Positions 58,763 through 64,000 of a stretch of DNA of 64,000 nt are shown here, one piece after another; the stretch's first letter is position 1, and the number at the start of each line of letters is the position of its first letter. The position numbers and the translations under genes were made by a program. A model generated the notes under the pieces. The model ran no database searches, was not told where the DNA came from, and saw only the letters and a list, made by a program, of their open reading frames with translations. The DNA comes from Cupriavidus phytohabitans (GTDB lineage: Bacteria; Pseudomonadota; Gammaproteobacteria; Burkholderiales; Burkholderiaceae): assembly GCF_000426345.1 (NCBI RefSeq), contig NZ_AUFE01000001.1, forward strand, positions 297,061 to 361,060, written 5' to 3'.

Positions 58763-59968
58763 TCAATTCGTAGTCTTGGCTCCGCCTTCGAACCACTGCC
58801 CCAGCAGCGCACGTTCGTCGTCGGTAATCTGCGTCACGTTGCCCAGCGGCATCGCCTTCTGCTGCACGGCCTGCTGGTAGATCAGCTGGGCGTGGGCCTT
58901 GATGTCTTCCGGCGTTTCCAGCTTGATACCCTTGGCCGCGGTCGGCATCATCTTCGGCTGCTCGGCGTGGCACTGCACGCAGCGTGCGTTCATCACTTCC
59001 TGCACCTTGGCAAAGCTGACAGTCGCGGCGGCTGCCTCGGCACCCTTGGCCACGGCCGGTCGCGGCTGCGGCGCGATCATCACGGCGACCACGCCCAGCG
59101 CGGCAACGCCCGCGGCCGGCCACAGCACGTTGATCTTGCCCTTGTGCTTCAGGATGAAGAACTGGCGGATCAGCACGCCCGACAGCATGATCAGGATCAG
59201 CACCACCCAGTTGTACTTGTGGGCGTAGGTCATGCTGTAGTGGTTCGACAGCATCGCGAACAGCACCGGCAGCGTGAAGTAGGTGTTGTGCACGCTGCGC
59301 TGCTTGCCGCGCTTGCCGTGGATCGGATCCACCGGCTGGCCGGCCTTCAGCGCCGCCACCACCTTGCGCTGGCCCGGGATGATCCACGCCAGCACGTTCG
59401 CGCTCATGATCGTCGCGATCATCGCGCCGGTCAGCAGGAACGCCGCGCGGCCCGAGAAGATATTGCATGCGACGTAAGCGGCTGCGGCGATGTAGATCGC
59501 CACCAGGATGCCGACCAGGCGGTCATTCTTGTTGAACAGGCGGCAGATGCTGTCATAGACGATCCAGCCGATCAGCAGGTACGACACCGCGAAGCCGACC
59601 GCCGCGCCAGGCGACATGTCGAACACGTTCTTGTCGATCAGGAACGTGCTGGCGTTGAACAGGTACAGCACCACCAGCAACGCGAAGCCGCTCATCCAGG
59701 TCGAATACGACTCCCAGTAGAACCAGTGCAGGTTTTCCGGCAGCTGCTTGGGCGCGGTCAGGTACTTCTGCGGGTTGTAGAAGCCGCCGCCGTGCACCGC
59801 CCACAACTCGCCGTCGACGCCCTTTTCCTTCAGGTCGGGCGCGGCGGGCTTGGTCAGGCTGTTGTCCAGCCACACGAAATAGAACGAAGAGCCGATCCAT
59901 GCGATGGCGGTGATGACGTGCACCCACCGCAGCAGCATATTGGCCCAGTCGAGGATATAGCCTTCCAT
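58763..59968 (-). CDS. puuD: urate hydroxylase PuuD, cytochrome c fused
   Basis: A 401-residue membrane protein that oxidises urate to 5-hydroxyisourate. About eight membrane helices fill residues 10-310 (MEGYILDWANMLLRWVHVIT; CNIFSGRAAFLLTGAMIATI), and a C-terminal cytochrome c domain holds the haem motif CVQCH at residues 330-334 with a likely axial Met at 373 (AMPLGN). Electrons are thought to go to the respiratory chain instead of making peroxide as UOX does. It follows uraH by 31 bases, placing both steps in one transcript. Confidence 0.92.
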   Translation of the reverse strand: MEGYILDWANMLLRWVHVITAIAWIGSSFYFVWLDNSLTKPAAPDLKEKGVDGELWAVHGGGFYNPQKYLTAPKQLPENLHWFYWESYSTWMSGFALLVVLYLFNASTFLIDKNVFDMSPGAAVGFAVSYLLIGWIVYDSICRLFNKNDRLVGILVAIYIAAAAYVACNIFSGRAAFLLTGAMIATIMSANVLAWIIPGQRKVVAALKAGQPVDPIHGKRGKQRSVHNTYFTLPVLFAMLSNHYSMTYAHKYNWVVLILIMLSGVLIRQFFILKHKGKINVLWPAAGVAALGVVAVMIAPQPRPAVAKGAEAAAATVSFAKVQEVMNARCVQCHAEQPKMMPTAAKGIKLETPEDIKAHAQLIYQQAVQQKAMPLGNVTQITDDERALLGQWFEGGAKTTN

Positions 59969-59999
59969 GTCTTGTCTCCTGTTTCCCTATGCCACCGCG

Positions 60000-60353
60000 T
60001 CAGCTGCCGCGGTAGGTCGAGTACGACCAGGGCGAAACCAGGAGCGGCACGTGGTAGTGCGCGTTGACGTCGGCAATGCCGAAGCGCAGCGGCACCACGT
60101 CCAGGAAAGCCGGCTCGGGCAGCTTCGTGCCCTGCGCGCGGAAATAGTCGCCCGCGGCGAATTCCAGTTCGTACACGCCGGCGGCAAGGTCGGCGCCTTC
60201 CAGCAGCGGCTGGTCGCAGCGCCCGTCATGGTTGGTGACCACGGTCTTCAGGGTTTCGCGGCGATTGTCGACAATTTTATGGAGAGTAATCGACATCCCT
60301 TGTCCGGGCGTGCCGGCAGCGGTGTCAAGAACATGGGTGGTCAAGCGTCCCAT
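60000..60353 (-). CDS. uraH: 5-hydroxyisourate hydrolase
   Basis: A 117-residue transthyretin-like enzyme that hydrolyses 5-hydroxyisourate to OHCU, the product of the next step after urate oxidation. The signature N-terminus GRLTTHVLDTAAGTP contains the active-site His, and the C-terminal tetrapeptide YRGS is diagnostic. AAAGGA lies before the ATG. An operator-like TTGTCGACAA (60265-60274) lies within its coding region. No uraD is visible in the window. Confidence 0.95.
   Translation of the reverse strand: MGRLTTHVLDTAAGTPGQGMSITLHKIVDNRRETLKTVVTNHDGRCDQPLLEGADLAAGVYELEFAAGDYFRAQGTKLPEPAFLDVVPLRFGIADVNAHYHVPLLVSPWSYSTYRGS
60265..60274. promoter_or_regulatory. third TTGT-N2-ACAA site, inside uraH
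   Basis: A perfect palindrome TTGTCGACAA lies inside the uraH gene about 80 bases from its start codon, matching the half-site pattern of the two sites at 60545 and 60577. It could be an auxiliary operator for looping, or chance. Confidence 0.4.
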
Positions 60354-60544
60354 CGTATTTGTCCTTTTGCGATTGGGTTGTGAGGGGCGCCGCTGCCTTC
60401 ACTAGCACCATTTGTGGGATGGTGCCCGCTCGGTACGTCTGGTAACGCATCCCGGCGCTGGGTTGGTGCGTGGCGACAATGCGCCTGCCCGACCCGGTTG
60501 GCAATTCAGGGATTTCCCTGAGTTGTCGAAAACCTGAGCTGGTT

Positions 60545-60554
60545 TTGTTGACAA
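60545..60554. promoter_or_regulatory. operator 1 for the GntR regulator
   Basis: TTGTTGACAA contains a perfect TTGACA -35 element on the plus strand and fits the TTGT-N2-ACAA type of FadR/FCD-family GntR proteins. Its centre is 32 bases (three helical turns) from operator 2. Confidence 0.6.
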
Positions 60555-60577
60555 TATTGAGCCACCAACCAAATAAT
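60548..60577 (+). promoter_or_regulatory. gntR promoter
   Basis: A perfect TTGACA (60548-60553) and AATAAT (60572-60577; 5 of 6) are 18 bases apart, about 70 bases before the GntR start. The -35 lies inside operator 1 and the -10 touches operator 2. Confidence 0.6.
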
Positions 60578-60586
60578 TGTCAACAA
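60577..60586. promoter_or_regulatory. operator 2 for the GntR regulator
   Basis: TTGTCAACAA is the reverse complement of operator 1. On the minus strand it supplies a TTGACA element directed towards uraH-puuD; the matching minus-strand -10 is weak. Confidence 0.6.
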
Positions 60587-60647
60587 TTTTCGGATCACCG
60601 GCCCCTGATACAGGGGATTACTGGGGATCCGGATCCGACCTGACTGG

Positions 60648-61433
60648 ATGACTGCTGGTGCCAAGATGTCCAAGAGCCTGAAGCTGATTGCCGGTGCCAC
60701 CGGCGTTTCCGATGCCGACCCCAGCGGGTCCCTGCCCTCCCGGCCGGACAAGCCCGCGCGCAAGGGCTCGGTCGAAGAGCGCATGTACCACGAGATCTAC
60801 GACGCGATCATGGAGCACCGGCTGCCGCCGCGCACCAAGCTCACCGAGCATTCGCTATGCGAGATCTATGCCACCGCGCGTCACACGGTGCGCAAGGTGC
60901 TGTCGCACCTGGCCGCCGACGGCATGGTCGACCTCGAACCCAACCGTGGCGCCTTTATCGCCAGCCCTTCCACCGACGAAGCGCACGACATGTTCGAGCT
61001 GCGCCAGATGCTGGAGCGCGCGGTGCTGGAAAAACTGGCCGGCATGCCCGACGTGAAGACCGTGATCGCGCCGCTGCGCAAGATGGTCGCCACGGAGCGC
61101 CAGGCCTTCCTGACGCACGACCGCCCCAAATGGATCCGCCTGTCCGCCGAGTTCCACACGGCGCTGGCGGAGCTGTCGGGCAACGCGCTGCTGGTCAACA
61201 TGATGCGCCGGCTGGTGTCGCGCACCACGCTGATGATCGCCAGCGTGGAAGCCCCGGGCAACAACGCCTGCTCGTTCGACGAACACGAGGAAATCCTCGA
61301 CGCCCTGGAACAGGGCGATGCCGCGCTGGCCCAGTCGCGCATGGCGCACCACCTCGGCGCCTGCGCCGACCGCGTGCAGCCGGATGAGCCGGGCAACTTC
61401 GATCTTCGCAGCGTACTAGGCCGCTCCACCTAG
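60648..61433 (+). CDS. GntR family regulator of purine (urate) catabolism
   Basis: A 261-residue GntR-type protein. The winged helix is at about residues 40-105 (ERMYHEIYDAIMEHRLPPRTKLTE; RHTVRKVLSHLAADGMVDLE), followed by an all-helical FCD effector domain (DMFELRQMLERAVLEKLAG; HTALAELSGNALLVNMMRRL; SFDEHEEILDALEQGD). It is divergent from uraH-puuD and upstream of an NCS2 permease and puuE, so urate or an intermediate is the likely effector. An alternative start is 60666 (MSKSLKL). Confidence 0.87.
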   Translation: MTAGAKMSKSLKLIAGATGVSDADPSGSLPSRPDKPARKGSVEERMYHEIYDAIMEHRLPPRTKLTEHSLCEIYATARHTVRKVLSHLAADGMVDLEPNRGAFIASPSTDEAHDMFELRQMLERAVLEKLAGMPDVKTVIAPLRKMVATERQAFLTHDRPKWIRLSAEFHTALAELSGNALLVNMMRRLVSRTTLMIASVEAPGNNACSFDEHEEILDALEQGDAALAQSRMAHHLGACADRVQPDEPGNFDLRSVLGRST

Positions 61434-61627
61434 CACGGTGTTCCCGCCACGCCCCCGCAAGAAGAAGGCCGAACGCCCGTTGTCCGCACCGCGCCCAGGC
61501 AGTGCAAACAAGAGCGCAGCGACGGCAGGCCGATAACAACAATAGCAACGCAGGCACAAGCATTGCTGGCAACACAACAGGCACGGACGTGGCGTTCCCA
61601 TCAAACCAAAGGAGAGGAGACGCACCA

Positions 61628-63034
61628 ATGAATTCCGCAAGCACCACGGTCCCCACGGACCTCACCAACGAGCGTTTGCCTTCAGGGCGCCTGCTCGCGC
61701 TTGGTTTGCAGCATGTTCTGGTGATGTACGCCGGCACGGTTGCCGTACCGCTGATCGTCGGCGGCGCGCTCAAGCTGCCCAAGGACCAGCTGGCCTTCCT
61801 GATCAATGCCGACCTGTTCGCGGCCGGCCTGGCCACGCTGATCCAGGCCATCGGCTTCTGGAAATTCGGCATCCGCCTGCCGGTGATGATGGGCGTGACC
61901 TTTGCCTCGGTGGCGCCGATGATCGCCATCGGCACCGACCCCAACGTCGGCCTGCTCGGCATCTACGGGGCGGTGATCGCGTCAGGGATCTTCGGCATCC
62001 TGATTGCGCCGATGATGGGGCGCATGCTCGGATTGTTCCCGCCGGTGGTGACCGGCACGGTGATCACGCTGATCGGCGTGTCGCTGATGCGCGTCGGCAT
62101 CAACTGGGCGGCCGGCGGCCAGCCCACCACGCGCGCGGTGATCGACGGCGTGGCCAAGGAAGTGCCCAACCTCGCCTACGGCGACCTGACCAACCTCGGC
62201 ATCGCCGGGCTGACGCTGGTGACCATCCTGCTGCTGACCAAGTACGGCCGCGGCCTGGTCGCCAACTGCGCGGTGCTGCTCGGCATCATCATCGGCACGG
62301 TGGTGGCGATGGGCATGGGCAAGGTCTCGTTCGAAGGCCTGGATGAAGCCAGCTTCGTCGCCGTCATCACGCCGCTGCACTTCGGCATGCCGACCTTCGA
62401 GGTGACCGCGATCCTGTCGATGTGCATCGTCATGCTGATCACGCTGGTGGAATCGACCGGCATGTTCCTGGCGCTGTCTGACATCACCGGCAAGAAGCTG
62501 AGCAACGAGGATCTGACCCGCGGCCTGCGCGCCGACGGCCTGGGCACCGTGATCGGCGGCGTCTTCAACACCTTCCCTTACACCTCGTTCTCGCAGAACG
62601 TGGGCCTGGTCACCGTGACCGGTGTGCGCTCGCGCTACGTGGCAGCGGCCGGCGGCCTGATCCTGATCGCGTTCGGCCTGTTCCCCAAGATGGCCCACGT
62701 GGTGGCCTCGGTGCCGCAGTTCGTGCTCGGCGGCGCCGGCATCGTGATGTTCGGCATGGTGGCCGCCACCGGCATCCGCATCCTGGGCTCGTGCGATTTC
62801 AACCGCAATCGCCACAACCTGTTCATCGTCGCCATCTCGATCGGCTTCGGCATGATCCCGACACTGGCACCGACGTTCTTCCAGTACCTGCCCAAGTGGA
62901 CCAGCCCCTTCACGCATAGCGGCATCGTGCTCGGCACGATCGTGGCCGTGGCGCTGAACCTGTTCTACAACGGCATCCAGTCGCGCGAGGAAGCGATGCG
63001 CAACGCCGCCGCCAATTCGCACGGCACCGAGTAA
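61628..63034 (+). CDS. NCS2 family urate/xanthine permease
   Basis: A 468-residue nucleobase:cation symporter-2. Twelve to fourteen helices are expected. Family marks include GLQHVLVMYAGTVAVPLIVG, the substrate-site Glu in LVESTGMFLALSDITGK, and GGVFNTFPYTSFSQNVGLV. Given its place between the urate regulator and allantoinase it probably imports urate or xanthine. GGAGAGGAG upstream supports ATG 61628 over an in-frame ATG at 61502. Confidence 0.92.
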   Translation: MNSASTTVPTDLTNERLPSGRLLALGLQHVLVMYAGTVAVPLIVGGALKLPKDQLAFLINADLFAAGLATLIQAIGFWKFGIRLPVMMGVTFASVAPMIAIGTDPNVGLLGIYGAVIASGIFGILIAPMMGRMLGLFPPVVTGTVITLIGVSLMRVGINWAAGGQPTTRAVIDGVAKEVPNLAYGDLTNLGIAGLTLVTILLLTKYGRGLVANCAVLLGIIIGTVVAMGMGKVSFEGLDEASFVAVITPLHFGMPTFEVTAILSMCIVMLITLVESTGMFLALSDITGKKLSNEDLTRGLRADGLGTVIGGVFNTFPYTSFSQNVGLVTVTGVRSRYVAAAGGLILIAFGLFPKMAHVVASVPQFVLGGAGIVMFGMVAATGIRILGSCDFNRNRHNLFIVAISIGFGMIPTLAPTFFQYLPKWTSPFTHSGIVLGTIVAVALNLFYNGIQSREEAMRNAAANSHGTE

Positions 63035-63145
63035 CGGTTATATCGAAGTACGCCGCCGGGCCAGTGACTGGCACGCTCATTGCCCAGTCAGACGGCGCTT
63101 GCGGGCGCCGCGCCCGGTCGGTTTCCCCTGAAGCAAGCAACGACC

Positions 63146-64000
63146 ATGACAACAGAGAACTATCCACGCGATCTCATCGGTTACGGCGCCCGGCCGCCGC
63201 ACGCCCGCTGGCCGGGCGGCGCGCGCGTCGCGCTGCAGTTCGTCCTCAACTACGAAGAAGGCGGCGAAAACTGCGTGCTGCACGGCGACGCCGCCTCCGA
63301 GCAGTTCCTCTCCGAGATCGTCGGCGCCGCGGCCTATCCCGACCGCCACATGAGCATGGAGGGCATCTATGAATACGGCTCGCGCGCCGGCGTCTGGCGC
63401 ATCCTGCGCGAGTTCGAAAAGCGCGGCCTGCCGCTGACCATCTTCGGCGTGTCGATGGCGCTGCAGCGCCATCCCGAACTGACCCGCGCCTTCGTCGAGC
63501 TGGGCCACGAGATCGCCTGCCACGGCTGGCGCTGGATCCACTACCAGAACATCGACGAGGCCACCGAGCGCGAGCACATGCGCATCGGCATGCAGATCAT
63601 CAAGGACCTGACCGGCTCGATGCCGCTGGGCTGGTACACCGGGCGCGACAGCCCCAACACGCGCCGCCTGGTGGTCGAGCACGGCGGCTTCCTGTACGAC
63701 TCCGACTACTACGGCGATGACCTGCCCTTCTGGACCGAAGTGGAAGTCACCGGCGGCGAGAAGAAGCCGCACCTGGTGGTGCCGTACACGCTGGACTCGA
63801 ACGACATGCGCTTTGCCACGCCGCAGGGCTTCAACACCGGCGAGCAGTTCTTCCAGTACCTGAAGGATGCGTTCGACGTGCTGTATGAAGAAGGCGATCC
63901 CGCAGGGCAGGACAGCCCCAAGATGCTGTCGATCGGCATGCACTGCCGGCTGCTCGGCCGCCCCGGCCGCTTCCGCGCGCTGCAGCGCTTCCTCGACTAC
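63146..64000 (+). CDS. puuE: allantoinase PuuE (cut by window end)
   Basis: The first 285 residues of a NodB-fold (polysaccharide deacetylase-like) allantoinase, cut off at the window end. The N-terminus YPRDLIGYGARPPHARWPGG and the motifs ALQFVLNYEEGGENCVLHGD, HEIACHGWRWIHYQ and GWYTGRDSPNTRRL are typical of PuuE. It opens the hydantoin ring of allantoin to allantoate. It continues the urate pathway from puuD and uraH; uraD and later genes may follow outside. Confidence 0.92.
   Translation, partial: MTTENYPRDLIGYGARPPHARWPGGARVALQFVLNYEEGGENCVLHGDAASEQFLSEIVGAAAYPDRHMSMEGIYEYGSRAGVWRILREFEKRGLPLTIFGVSMALQRHPELTRAFVELGHEIACHGWRWIHYQNIDEATEREHMRIGMQIIKDLTGSMPLGWYTGRDSPNTRRLVVEHGGFLYDSDYYGDDLPFWTEVEVTGGEKKPHLVVPYTLDSNDMRFATPQGFNTGEQFFQYLKDAFDVLYEEGDPAGQDSPKMLSIGMHCRLLGRPGRFRALQRFLDY

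Overview
The window is GC-rich chromosomal DNA from a betaproteobacterium of the Burkholderiales, most likely Cupriavidus or a close relative such as Ralstonia. This rests on the gene order tpiA-secG-tRNA-Leu-nuoA-N, on rpsO-pnp followed by a quinone oxidoreductase, on ilvIHC-psd-pssA-leuA, and on Burkholderiales-type genes such as DUF2818, DUF1178, DUF3619 and DUF3106. Species was not tested by any search. No insertion sequence, prophage, integrase or CRISPR array was seen, and the base composition looks even throughout.

Region by region: 1-2.1 kb (minus) has the N-terminal part of an acyl-CoA dehydrogenase, a DUF1178 protein, a Nudix ADP-ribose pyrophosphatase and a DUF2818 membrane protein. 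2.1-17.1 kb (minus) is the complete 14-gene NADH:quinone oxidoreductase (complex I) operon nuoA-N, preceded by tRNA-Leu(GAG), secG and tpiA. 18.9-24.3 kb (minus) carries a quinone oxidoreductase, pnp, rpsO and an amino-acid type ABC binding protein, facing a small lipoprotein gene. 25.2-33 kb (minus) holds branched-chain amino acid and phospholipid synthesis: leuA with its own attenuator, a BON-LysM protein, pssA, psd, ilvC, ilvH and ilvI. 33.3-40.9 kb (plus) has an ECF sigma factor with two linked proteins of unknown function (DUF3619, DUF3106), an RDD protein and a lipase-like hydrolase, then a metallophosphoesterase, a glycosyltransferase, dgkA, a TetR regulator and a LOG-family hydrolase. 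40.9-46.5 kb (minus) has DUF924, a truncated haemoglobin, a large FtsX-type permease, DUF4126 and a ModE/LysR-like regulator, divergent from a tungstate/molybdate binding protein.

47.5-64 kb is mainly purine catabolism. A LysR regulator faces xdhA-xdhB-xdhC-adenine deaminase-guaD, which turn adenine and guanine into hypoxanthine and xanthine and then urate. After a fatty acid desaturase and a Mn-exporter-family gene with an apparent yybP-ykoY riboswitch, the pathway continues with puuD (urate oxidation), uraH (5-hydroxyisourate hydrolysis), a GntR regulator, an NCS2 permease and allantoinase puuE, which is cut by the window end.

The most informative non-coding elements are: a leu leader peptide with an intrinsic terminator in front of leuA; a five-hairpin rpsO-pnp spacer; the manganese riboswitch; paired TTGT-ACAA operators built into the gntR promoter; and a 23-bp perfect inverted repeat after the Mn-exporter gene. 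I saw no clearly unprecedented multi-gene system. The best candidate for uncharacterised biology is the ECF sigma-DUF3619-DUF3106 unit.
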